DNA from: Actinomycetota bacterium
GTDB taxonomy: Bacteria > Actinomycetota > Aquicultoria > Aquicultorales > Aquicultoraceae
Assembly (NCBI GenBank): GCA_030017355.1
Contig: JASEIR010000009.1
Span: 13,666 to 25,504 of the forward strand
Direction: 5' to 3'
Length of the DNA stretch: 11,839 nt
Part shown: positions 1-6,179 of the stretch, piece by piece
How positions within the stretch are numbered: position 1 is the stretch's first letter
Layout of the letters: the number at the start of each line of letters is the position of its first letter
The notes under the pieces: generated by a model
What the model was told of the DNA's origin: nothing
Databases searched by the model: none
The model's input: the letters and a program-made list of their open reading frames with translations, nothing else
Made by a program: the position numbers and the translations under genes

Positions 1-1009
1 CGAGCGGGAAGTGAAATACTGCCTCAGGAGGATGAGTTAGGGCTTTTATTTCCCTAAAAGTTTCGGGAAATAAAACTTGCTCCAATATTTTCTGTTTTTC
101 TTCAAAACCCCTTATAAAGTTATCGATTAATCTATGCAAGTCTACGGAGATTTGTTCTGGCTCAGCTTCTCCCACCGTACCGTATATATCAGTCGGAACA
201 CTGCCCTGAACCACCTTCCACTTAACTTCATACCTTTGCATTAAGCTAAAAATCGTGCTTACTACCTCGCGAAACATTGGCCCCAAGTCAGCTCCGGGGT
301 CCTTTGAATCATGAAGCTTAACGCCCATTGTTGACTGACAAATTCTAAATCCTTCGTTAATTGCCATAGTAGTCATCCAGATATCAATTCCGAACTTGCG
401 GACGTTTTCATCTTCCCATATGTCCTGCTGGCTAAAGACTTTTGCCAGTGCCCAACAAACCCCAAAGTCACCACCTATTGGCTGTCTTACTCTTTGCCCA
501 TAAAGAGCCCTGGTTATAGGGTAGGCAATGGAGTTAGTGATTGTGCCGTCATATTTGTATCGCATGTAATGAGGTGCCACAAATCCGTAGCTATGCTTGT
601 AAATAGGCTCGCCAAGTAGTTTTATCCACTCGGGTGTTATGCTTCGAAGATCCGAATCAACAACTATACAGATTTTTGCACGCAAGCGGTCGGCGATTTC
701 AAAGATGGTTTGGAAGGCACTCCCTTTCCCGGCCGGCCCTCGATATGGGGTCACTATTTTTTCAACGCCCGGCGGTACGGGTGTTTCAAGCACAATCTCT
801 CTTGTGCGATCTTCGGAGCCGCCATCTGAATTAACCAAAACTGGCTTAAGCTCTGGAAAATATTTGACCATGCCTAGTGACGCAGCCTTAGCCACATGAG
901 AAATTGTTCCTGCATTTCTAAAGCTTGGGATGCCAACTATAATATCGGCCTCCCCTATTTTCTCTATTTGATCAAGAACTTGCGGTTGGAGAACCGTTTT
1001 GCCAATCAC
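1..1009 (-). CDS. Glycosyltransferase, mannosyl/glucosylglycerate synthase-like (3' end outside window)
   Basis: The first 336 residues are visible; the frame is still open at the window edge. The GTG start at 1009 is preceded by a GGGGTGAT Shine-Dalgarno and a good promoter, and an in-frame stop lies at 1052-1054. Seen: a GT-A nucleotide-sugar fold with IIVGIPSFRNAGTI (23-36), SDGGSEDRT (61-69), GPAGKGSAFQT (91-101), a metal-binding DSD (118-120), QPIGGDFG (176-183), FGIDIW (206-211) and a C-terminal-side His at 233 (KLHD). The order GKG, DxD, QP(L/I)GG, GID and a late His resembles, from memory, mannosylglycerate synthase of Rhodothermus (GT78) and related glycosyl-3-phosphoglycerate synthases. 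The likely role is transfer of a hexose from GDP- or UDP-sugar to glycerate or 3-phosphoglycerate in the cytoplasm, giving a compatible solute. The divergent HAD phosphatase fits this. Sugar donor and acceptor cannot be told from sequence; another GT2-like function is possible. Confidence 0.8.
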   Translation of the reverse strand, partial: MIGKTVLQPQVLDQIEKIGEADIIVGIPSFRNAGTISHVAKAASLGMVKYFPELKPVLVNSDGGSEDRTREIVLETPVPPGVEKIVTPYRGPAGKGSAFQTIFEIADRLRAKICIVVDSDLRSITPEWIKLLGEPIYKHSYGFVAPHYMRYKYDGTITNSIAYPITRALYGQRVRQPIGGDFGVCWALAKVFSQQDIWEDENVRKFGIDIWMTTMAINEGFRICQSTMGVKLHDSKDPGADLGPMFREVVSTIFSLMQRYEVKWKVVQGSVPTDIYGTVGEAEPEQISVDLHRLIDNFIRGFEEKQKILEQVLFPETFREIKALTHPPEAVFHFPL

Positions 1010-1042
1010 GCAATCACCCCGATATTTTACTAATCCGACCGT

Positions 1043-1071
1043 ATTATACGCTTACATATTGCTAGCCTCAA
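1043..1071 (-). promoter_or_regulatory. Sigma70-type promoter of the glycosyltransferase gene
   Basis: On the minus strand a TTGAGG -35 (1071-1066, four of six consensus bases) is followed after exactly 17 bases by a perfect TATAAT -10 (1048-1043). Transcription would start near 1036, leaving a leader of about 27 bases that contains the GGGGTGAT ribosome binding site before the GTG at 1009. This is the clearest promoter in the window. Confidence 0.75.
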
Positions 1072-1186
1072 CCGCAAAAACAATATTTACCATCTAATTC
1101 TTGCTCCTTTAAAAATATATAAATCGGTAATAAAATTGTTTTGACAGGTATAAAAAATACGCTGGAACAAAGGAGCTCTCATTTCA

Positions 1187-2098
1187 GTGGCTCTAGAGCT
1201 ATTAGAGAAAATAGCGCTTATTGACCAGATTGAACCCTGGCCACTTGAGCTAATTAACTCTATGGTCCCAGAGGTCAAGGTCATCTATAGCGACGTTGAT
1301 AGAACTCTGCTTGGGCCAGGCGGTAGTTTGTTTATGGGCCCAGATTATAACTATACTGGAAAGCCTGCCCAGGCAGTTCTTCGATGCCACCTTCACAACA
1401 TTGATGTTGTGCTCATTTCCGGACGGGGCCATTCTCAGCTGCGCGAAGACGCCAGAATTCTCGGCTTCAAGAACTGGATTTCGGAGCTGGGCTGCCAGAT
1501 TTCCTACAACATGGGAGAGGTAATGATTCTAAATATAGGAGATTTTCCTGTAGGAGAGGCTACCGTCTGGCAAACAATCATGTCAAGCGGCGCCCCAGAC
1601 TTTCTTCTTAATAAATATAAGGGGTACCTAGAATACCACATTCCATGGTCTGATAACAGAGAGTTCACGCATATCTTTAGAGGCTGGATAGATATTGCTG
1701 AAATCAACGGCCTCCTGCAAGATCAGGGTTTTGAACAGCTAAAGATAGTTGACAACGGTAAGATTTTGCGCCGAAGCAGCAGCCTTGATCCAAGGCTGAC
1801 CGAGATTCATGCTTACCACCTCTTGCCAAAAGCGAGCGGGAAAGCATCTGCGGTCCGAAAAGACCGCGAAACGCGCGGCATTCCCAAAAACAAGTGTGCC
1901 GCTATTGGTGACTCTATCTCCGATCTAGAAATAGCCTCGGAGGTTGGGATACTTTTCCTTGTTAGAAATGCTATAACAGATAGCCCTGAGATTTTAGAAA
2001 AGGTAAGGGATTATCCAAATGTGTTTATAACGCAGGGGGCAATGGGGTTAGGATGGGCAGAGGCTGTAAATTTCTTAATAGATAGAAGGCTTGAATAG
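1187..2098 (+). CDS. HAD-IIB phosphatase, putative glycosyl-3-phosphoglycerate phosphatase
   Basis: 303 residues from a GTG start with AAAGGAG (1169-1175) eleven bases upstream. An ATG at 1262 (residue 26) would place the catalytic motif nearer the N-terminus, as is usual, but it has no good ribosome binding site. All four HAD motifs are present: DVDRT (36-40, nucleophile and acid Asp), the motif II Ser in ISGR (77-80), the motif III Lys219 in SGKAS and GDSISD (241-246, metal). The large cap between motifs II and III is of the Cof/IIB type seen in mannosyl-3-phosphoglycerate phosphatases. It is divergent from the glycosyltransferase across a 177-base gap, and the pair reads as synthase plus phosphatase for mannosyl- or glucosylglycerate. 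Substrate assignment rests on context; a sugar phosphatase of other specificity is possible. Its stop lies 4 bases from the convergent downstream gene with no clear terminator hairpin between them. Confidence 0.75.
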   Translation: MALELLEKIALIDQIEPWPLELINSMVPEVKVIYSDVDRTLLGPGGSLFMGPDYNYTGKPAQAVLRCHLHNIDVVLISGRGHSQLREDARILGFKNWISELGCQISYNMGEVMILNIGDFPVGEATVWQTIMSSGAPDFLLNKYKGYLEYHIPWSDNREFTHIFRGWIDIAEINGLLQDQGFEQLKIVDNGKILRRSSSLDPRLTEIHAYHLLPKASGKASAVRKDRETRGIPKNKCAAIGDSISDLEIASEVGILFLVRNAITDSPEILEKVRDYPNVFITQGAMGLGWAEAVNFLIDRRLE

Positions 2099-2102
2099 CT
2101 TT

Positions 2103-2675
2103 TTAGTTTTTCTCAGCTATATTTGCAACCAGCACTAACTTTTCACCGCTAAGTGCTTCATTCAATGACGGGTCTTTTGCTTCTAACAGGCGCCTGAATT
2201 CATCTGGTCTGTAACACGAGCAGTTAATCTTTCTTCCAAGCTTTATTTGCATTCCCTTTATTACCCTATCAAGCTCATCTATATTGGGTGAACCAATTAT
2301 TGCAACGTTAATTTCTGGCACAAGCGCGCCCCGCCTCTCTGCAAGCCCACCATAAACAAAGGCTAAGCGCACTCCTTCAAGCGCATTGAGGCTTTCCCGT
2401 AAATAATCAACAGTGCCCTCTGTCTTTAAAAAAAGGCCTTTTAATTCAGGCAAGATGGGCAGTCCCTCTTTGATTTGGAAGTATTTATGGTTGCCATGCA
2501 TCTCAGCCTGGAGCAGGCCAATCTCGGTTAGCCTATCGAGCTCTCTTCGTACAGCACTTGCCGGCTCACCCACAATTCGGCTTATCTCCCTTAAATACAC
2601 CCTTTTATCCGGATATCTCATAAAATAATTAAGCAGTTTAACTAAAACACGTGACCTAAAAAGCGTCTCTAACAT
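2103..2675 (-). CDS. Winged-helix regulator with degenerate nucleotidyltransferase-like domain
   Basis: About 190 residues from ATG 2675. In-frame TTG (2687) and GTG (2684, 2681) codons lie just upstream, but the GGTGGTG they form is better read as a weak ribosome binding site for the ATG. The N-terminal third is a winged-helix DNA-binding domain: LETLFRSRVLVKLLNYF, then YLREISRIVGEPASAVRREL (helix-turn-helix), then EIGLLQ and a wing ending HKYFQI. The C-terminal part follows the layout of Pol-beta-type nucleotidyltransferases fused to such domains, with GVRLAFVYGGLAERRGA followed by PEINVAIIG. In active relatives this region reads GS(F/L)A.. with an Asp-x-Asp; here the Ser is Gly and the DxD is EIN, so catalysis is probably lost. 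A DNA-binding role, perhaps autoregulatory through the inverted repeat upstream, is inferred. Its target is not known. Confidence 0.7.
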   Translation of the reverse strand: MLETLFRSRVLVKLLNYFMRYPDKRVYLREISRIVGEPASAVRRELDRLTEIGLLQAEMHGNHKYFQIKEGLPILPELKGLFLKTEGTVDYLRESLNALEGVRLAFVYGGLAERRGALVPEINVAIIGSPNIDELDRVIKGMQIKLGRKINCSCYRPDEFRRLLEAKDPSLNEALSGEKLVLVANIAEKN

Positions 2676-2708
2676 CTTCACCACCAAGCTAATTATCGTA
2701 AAAAAGCG

Positions 2709-2729
2709 GTTTACACTTAAATTGTAAAC
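2709..2729. promoter_or_regulatory. Inverted-repeat operator candidate upstream of the winged-helix gene
   Basis: GTTTACA (2709-2715) and TGTAAAC (2723-2729) are perfect 7-base arms separated by 7 bases of AT-rich DNA. A further TTTTACA half-site follows at 2743-2749, beside a GTTAAC palindrome (2735-2740). Arm centres about one and a half helical turns apart, 34 bases upstream of a winged-helix gene, suggest a binding site for a dimeric regulator, most simply the adjacent protein. No convincing -10/-35 pair was found on either strand here. Confidence 0.45.
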
Positions 2730-2779
2730 TACTTGTTAACAATTTTACACCATTATTTTCCACGTGTACAGCCAAACGC

Positions 2780-2811
2780 TAGCACAGCGTCACTTACGTG
2801 ACGCTGTGCTA
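2780..2811. repeat. Perfect 14-bp inverted repeat (stem-loop or operator)
   Basis: TAGCACAGCGTCAC (2780-2793) and its exact complement (2798-2811) flank a TTAC loop. No run of T follows on either strand, so it is not a standard intrinsic terminator for the glycerate kinase operon. On the plus strand a TATAAA (2810-2815) overlaps the right edge, so the palindrome would cover the spacer and -35 region of a possible promoter, as an operator would; the matching -35 (GCGTCA, 2787-2792) is poor. It may instead be a dispersed palindromic repeat; only one copy is seen in the window. Confidence 0.7.
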
Positions 2812-2864
2812 TAAAATCGAAATTATAGACATCCACGCCACAAAGTGTGGCACCAGGAGAAGGT

Positions 2865-2984
2865 ATGAAAATAAGCGAAGTGAATAGTTGCGCAGATAGA
2901 GGCGAGAAGAACATGGCAGCTAGTGAGGGTAATTTTAAGGGTAGGGGATGGATTGAATTATTGAGGGTTCAGTTGGAAGAATGA
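2865..2984 (+). CDS. Possible 39-residue small ORF
   Basis: An ATG at 2865 has AGGAGAAGG (2855-2863) directly in front and reads 39 codons to TGA. The peptide starts MKISEVNSCADRGEK and ends WIELLRVQLEE. It is polar, has one Cys, no membrane segment and no recognised family. A small stem-loop (GCCACA/TGTGGC, 2837-2851) sits in the presumed leader and the 14-bp palindrome lies further upstream. It converges on glycerate kinase and overlaps that gene's 3' end by 16 bases. It could be a real small protein, the 5' remnant of a lost gene, or chance. Confidence 0.3.
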   Translation: MKISEVNSCADRGEKNMAASEGNFKGRGWIELLRVQLEE

Positions 2985-4102
2985 AGAAATTCGGCGGTAA
3001 CCTGGGCGGCTGCCTTCTCAATGTAGGGGGTGGGGTTTTTTAGAGCCTCGTCAAAGGAGCCAGCTACCTCTTCTAGAGAGAAGGCTTTATCTATGCCTGC
3101 CTTAAGAGCATCCTCATAGCCTTCCCCAAAGCGGCCCACTATGGCAACCACTGTCTTGGAGAACTCTTTTGCGGCTTGCGAAACCTTCACGGGAACTTTA
3201 CCGTAAGCGCTCTGATAATCAAGCTGGCCCTCGCCTGTTATAACAATATCAGCCTCTTTTAGCTTGTTCTTGAGGCCTGTTTCTTGTATTATTAGCTCTG
3301 CACCTGATTTAATTGTTGCGCCTAGAAAGGCAACCAGGCCAGCCCCAAGGCCTCCGGCAGCGCCTCCTCCAGGCAACTCAGAAACATCTATCCCTAAATC
3401 TCTTCTAGCCACTTTAGCAAAATTTATCAAGCCCTGGTCTAGTAGGATAACCTGGTCTTTGCTGGCACCCTTTTGCGGTGCAAAAACATGTGCTGCGCCA
3501 CGTGGGCCGTAAAGCGGATTTTCTACATCGCTTGCTACTAAAAACCTTGCGCCTTTTACTCTTGGGTCAATGGTTGATGCGTCAATTTTTTCAATCTTTA
3601 CAAGTTCGCCCCCGCCAAAGCCCACTTCAGACCCGTCTCCTTGCAATATCTTTGCACCAAGCGCCTGAGCCAGGCCTACGCCAGCATCAACCGTTGCGCT
3701 ACCGCCAATTCCAATAATAAATCGCTTGCAGCCAGTGTCCAGCGCCGCCTCGATTAGCTCTCCTGTACCATAGGTTGTAGTTATCGTCGGATCTCTTTCG
3801 CTTGCGGAAACAAGTGAGAGGCCGGAGGCCTGAGCCATTTCGATAACAGCTGTTCCGCCCGGTAGGATGGCAAATTCCGCTTTTAGAGACTCGCCAAGGG
3901 GCCCCGTAACAACAACTTTGTGACGGGTGCCCCCTAAAGCTGCCAATAAGGCATCAATAGTCCCCTCACCACCATCAGCCATGGGTGCTATTACGGTCTC
4001 TATTCTGGGAACTGCCTTTTTTAGGCCAGCCTCGATTGACTTAGCCACAGCTTGCGCGCTTAAGCTTCCCTTAAACTTGTCCGGAGCAATAACTGCTTTC
4101 AT
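2969..4102 (-). CDS. glxK: Glycerate kinase (GlxK/GarK family)
   Basis: 377 residues, full length for the family, which phosphorylates D-glycerate with ATP (GarK-type enzymes make 2-phosphoglycerate). Family landmarks in order: APDKFKGSLSA (6-16), PMADGGEGT (40-48), the glycine-rich IGIGGSATVDAGVG (130-143), SDVENPLYGPRGAAHVFAPQ (191-210), GGGAAGGLGAG (245-255) and ITGEGQLDYQSAYGKVP (288-304). In relatives I recall, the glycine-rich motif usually reads SATNDGG, so VDAG here is a variant. The ATG at 4102 lies 7 bases after the deacetylase stop and has only a weak ribosome binding site, consistent with translational coupling. It is the last gene of the aldolase/phosphatase operon and would feed glycerate into gluconeogenesis, or recycle glycerate freed from a glycosylglycerate solute. 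The family is certain; the product isomer is not. Confidence 0.93.
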   Translation of the reverse strand: MKAVIAPDKFKGSLSAQAVAKSIEAGLKKAVPRIETVIAPMADGGEGTIDALLAALGGTRHKVVVTGPLGESLKAEFAILPGGTAVIEMAQASGLSLVSASERDPTITTTYGTGELIEAALDTGCKRFIIGIGGSATVDAGVGLAQALGAKILQGDGSEVGFGGGELVKIEKIDASTIDPRVKGARFLVASDVENPLYGPRGAAHVFAPQKGASKDQVILLDQGLINFAKVARRDLGIDVSELPGGGAAGGLGAGLVAFLGATIKSGAELIIQETGLKNKLKEADIVITGEGQLDYQSAYGKVPVKVSQAAKEFSKTVVAIVGRFGEGYEDALKAGIDKAFSLEEVAGSFDEALKNPTPYIEKAAAQVTAEFLHSSN

Positions 4103-4109
4103 GCATTAT

Positions 4110-4982
4110 TTATGCTTGTTCCCAAACGCCAGCTGCTTCGACTTCCTCCTGCTCCATACGCCTTAGCATCTCAGAAACCGGCACAATCTCATATCCTACC
4201 TCTCTTAAATAGTCAATCACAAGCGGCAATGCTTCCACAGTATTCATGCGGCTTGCACCCTCTCGGCGAATCAGAGCACCGCTATCATGAAATAGCAAGA
4301 TCGCCCCTGGCCTTACATATCTTGCAATTCTTCTAAGAATTGCTCTTGGGCTCTTTTTGCTCCAATCAATACTGCTTACTGTCCAAAGTATGAAGCGATA
4401 TCCCTCTTCATCAACAAGAAGCTTTCTTACCGCATTGCTATAAATCCCTCTAGGCGGTCTAAAAAGATTACTAGATATACCGGTCACGCGCTTTATTATC
4501 TGATCTGTTTTATGTGCCTGCGCTAAGACCTGCCGTCTTGTCGAAGGCACTAAATCCCTGTGCGTGTAGGTATGATTCCCAATATCATGTCCCTCGTTAA
4601 CAATTCTTTTGGCAATCTCAGGATATTTTTTAACATGCAATCCTACAGCAAAAAAGGTTGCCTTTACACCTTTTTCTTTTAATATATCAAGAAGTTGCGG
4701 TGTATAAGCAGGGTTTGGGCCATCATCAAAGGTGATTGCAACAATATTCTCGTGCGGCCCTCTTCGGATAACGCCGTCCTGCGGACCGATTCCATGGTAC
4801 TCGTAATAGTTAACGAAAGCACCAATGAATACAAGGGCTAAGATGGCCCCAGGGACCAAAAGATCAAACAAGTTAATCTCAAGAAGCTGCTCGATGATCC
4901 CCGGTTGCCTTAAAAATGCTGTTACCACAAATGTTATCAACAACGCTGCAAGTGTGCTGGATACTATGCTGTATTTTTTCAT
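4110..4982 (-). CDS. Membrane-anchored polysaccharide deacetylase (NodB domain, CE4)
   Basis: 290 residues from ATG 4982, with GGAG twelve bases and GAG six bases upstream. A TTG at 5000 would add six residues but has no ribosome binding site. The NodB homology domain is complete: TFDDGP (84-89, catalytic and metal Asp), the metal-binding HTYTH (137-141), RPPRGIY (175-181), SIDW (204-207) and LLFHD (229-233). CE4 enzymes remove N- or O-acetyl groups from peptidoglycan, chitin-like or exopolysaccharides, usually outside the membrane. Two hydrophobic segments precede the domain (about 8-24 and 39-58). Two uncleaved spans would put the catalytic domain on the same side as the N-terminus, so one may be cleaved or not fully cross. 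It sits between two central-carbon genes with gaps of 26 and 7 bases and is probably cotranscribed, an unexpected partner. The substrate is unknown. Confidence 0.9.
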   Translation of the reverse strand: MKKYSIVSSTLAALLITFVVTAFLRQPGIIEQLLEINLFDLLVPGAILALVFIGAFVNYYEYHGIGPQDGVIRRGPHENIVAITFDDGPNPAYTPQLLDILKEKGVKATFFAVGLHVKKYPEIAKRIVNEGHDIGNHTYTHRDLVPSTRRQVLAQAHKTDQIIKRVTGISSNLFRPPRGIYSNAVRKLLVDEEGYRFILWTVSSIDWSKKSPRAILRRIARYVRPGAILLFHDSGALIRREGASRMNTVEALPLVIDYLREVGYEIVPVSEMLRRMEQEEVEAAGVWEQA

Positions 4983-5008
4983 CTTTAGCTCTTTCTCCAA
5001 GGACTAGA

Positions 5009-6121
5009 TTACTTAATGACCTTTGTATCCTCAAAGCGTTCTGCTAGCTTTTTCATAACGCTTGGCATAGTTGTGTATTCCATTTCATCAAGCGGTAGGC
5101 GATGTGGCTCGAATGGGCCATGTGCGCGGAAGTAATCCGCTGCGTAAAGGGCAATCCTCCTAGCGTTATCATATGACACGTCGCCAAGCATATCTCGCGG
5201 GCCAATCAATCTTCCCTTGGAAATCTGATAGCCAAGGCCTACAACGCGCGGTGGACCATCAAAGCGAGTTGGTGTATCCTGGGTAACCGAGACCGGCATC
5301 AATGGGCCGTGATGAGAGCCACGCATCCATCCGGCAACAGTATGGGGGAACGAAAATGGCTCAAGAACCTCACCAACTGCCGGAAGGCCGCTTTGAGAGC
5401 GCACTATCATCACCGGGTCATCTTTGCCCACATAGCGTCCGGCTATGCGGAAGAGCTTTTGTGTTGAGGTTGCGGCAGCTGGTTCGTTATCTGACTTGCG
5501 GAAGACATTCTTTACAACATAGCGGCCTGGTGCCCCAATAAAAACCAGCATGTCGTAGATATCCTCCGGGCAGTTGAAGAAGATTCTCTTTTCTTCTATA
5601 AGGTCGTGTACTTCAAAGATAAAGCCGTCATGCATGTTTGGGTCAATTATCAGACCAATTGTATTAAATGGATCAGCAAACATTTTGTAAAGCGGATAAT
5701 TCCAGGCTCCTGGCTCGGTTTTATCGGCCAAGAAGACGATAACAGGTTCGCTTTTTCTTTCCACGAACTCAAGCTCTGCACAGCCTGGGCCCATACCTTT
5801 TACATTACCGGAAAACGCATCAACCAAAAGGTCCTGGCCAGCACCGTATTGGCCAAGCTCTTTGGCTACTTCGGTAACCGCCTCGAACGTCTCCCATGCA
5901 AACCTGTGAACATCCACTGAATCCATGCCTAGCTTATGTGTCATGATGAGTGCGATGTCATCACCAACCTTCTGGCGTGAATAATCGATTAAAAGACCTT
6001 CTTTCTTTGCTGCTTCAAGCCTTTCTTCAGCTTTTTTGAGAAGCTCAGGGTGGACATCGCTGTGGCCAACGTAACCGCCCACGTCAGCCTTGATGACGCT
6101 AAGAGTTATTTTTTCAGACAT
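5009..6121 (-). CDS. fbp: Fructose-1,6-bisphosphate aldolase/phosphatase (archaeal-type class V FBPase)
   Basis: 370 residues from ATG 6121, which has a strong AAGGAGG. This bifunctional, Mg-dependent cytoplasmic enzyme condenses dihydroxyacetone phosphate with glyceraldehyde 3-phosphate and dephosphorylates the product to fructose 6-phosphate, making gluconeogenesis one-directional. Seen: SVIKADVGGYVGHSDVHP (8-25), KVGDDIALIMTH (51-62), QYGAGQDLLVDAFSGNVKGM (91-110), DPFNTIGLIIDP (150-161), KNVFRKSDNEP (204-214) and AGRYVGKDDP (227-236). In the last motif, Tyr230 and Lys233 match the spacing of the aldolase Tyr and Schiff-base Lys (229/232) known in archaeal homologues. The family is typical of archaea and deep-branching bacteria, often thermophiles. 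It is first in an operon with the deacetylase and glycerate kinase; no other FBPase or aldolase is in the window. Nested inverted repeats lie just upstream. Confidence 0.95.
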   Translation of the reverse strand: MSEKITLSVIKADVGGYVGHSDVHPELLKKAEERLEAAKKEGLLIDYSRQKVGDDIALIMTHKLGMDSVDVHRFAWETFEAVTEVAKELGQYGAGQDLLVDAFSGNVKGMGPGCAELEFVERKSEPVIVFLADKTEPGAWNYPLYKMFADPFNTIGLIIDPNMHDGFIFEVHDLIEEKRIFFNCPEDIYDMLVFIGAPGRYVVKNVFRKSDNEPAAATSTQKLFRIAGRYVGKDDPVMIVRSQSGLPAVGEVLEPFSFPHTVAGWMRGSHHGPLMPVSVTQDTPTRFDGPPRVVGLGYQISKGRLIGPRDMLGDVSYDNARRIALYAADYFRAHGPFEPHRLPLDEMEYTTMPSVMKKLAERFEDTKVIK

Positions 6122-6127
6122 ACAAAA

Positions 6128-6134
6128 CCTCCTT
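6128..6134 (-). promoter_or_regulatory. Ribosome binding site fixing the aldolase/phosphatase start
   Basis: AAGGAGG on the minus strand ends 6 bases before ATG 6121. The reading frame stays open upstream to 6178 and could add 19 residues, but that extension is rich in Arg, Gln and Leu and unlike the family, whose members begin directly with the (K/R)ITLSVIKADVGG strand. Confidence 0.85.
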
Positions 6135-6141
6135 GTAATCC

Positions 6142-6179
6142 TTTGCTTAAGTTGCACTTGCAAAAACCTTTCAAGCAAA
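6142..6179 (-). promoter_or_regulatory. Nested inverted repeats in the aldolase/phosphatase leader
   Basis: TTTGCTT (6142-6148) pairs with AAGCAAA (6173-6179), and inside it TTGCA (6152-6156) pairs with TGCAA (6159-6163). The block lies 8 to 45 bases upstream of the ribosome binding site. It could be an operator with four TTGC half-sites or an RNA structure in the leader. No convincing promoter was found further upstream. A direct repeat of GCCCTAA with 11-base spacing (6248-6254, 6259-6265) also lies in this upstream region. Confidence 0.4.

Noticed and set aside
634..899. Two overlapping plus-strand reading frames of 66 and 86 codons
   Set aside because: They lie antisense inside the glycosyltransferase gene, have no ribosome binding site and no recognisable protein pattern.
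1141..1155. Perfect TTGACA (1141-1146) and TATAAA (1150-1155) upstream of the HAD gene
   Set aside because: The boxes are only 3 bases apart; no -10 lies 16-18 bases after TTGACA and no -35 lies 17 bases before TATAAA, so they do not form a promoter together.
2096..2125. Possible bidirectional terminator between the converging HAD and winged-helix genes
   Set aside because: There are T-rich bases but no stable hairpin could be drawn.
6122..6178. N-terminal extension of the aldolase/phosphatase from 6178
   Set aside because: The strong AAGGAGG before ATG 6121 and the family's usual N-terminus favour the shorter protein.
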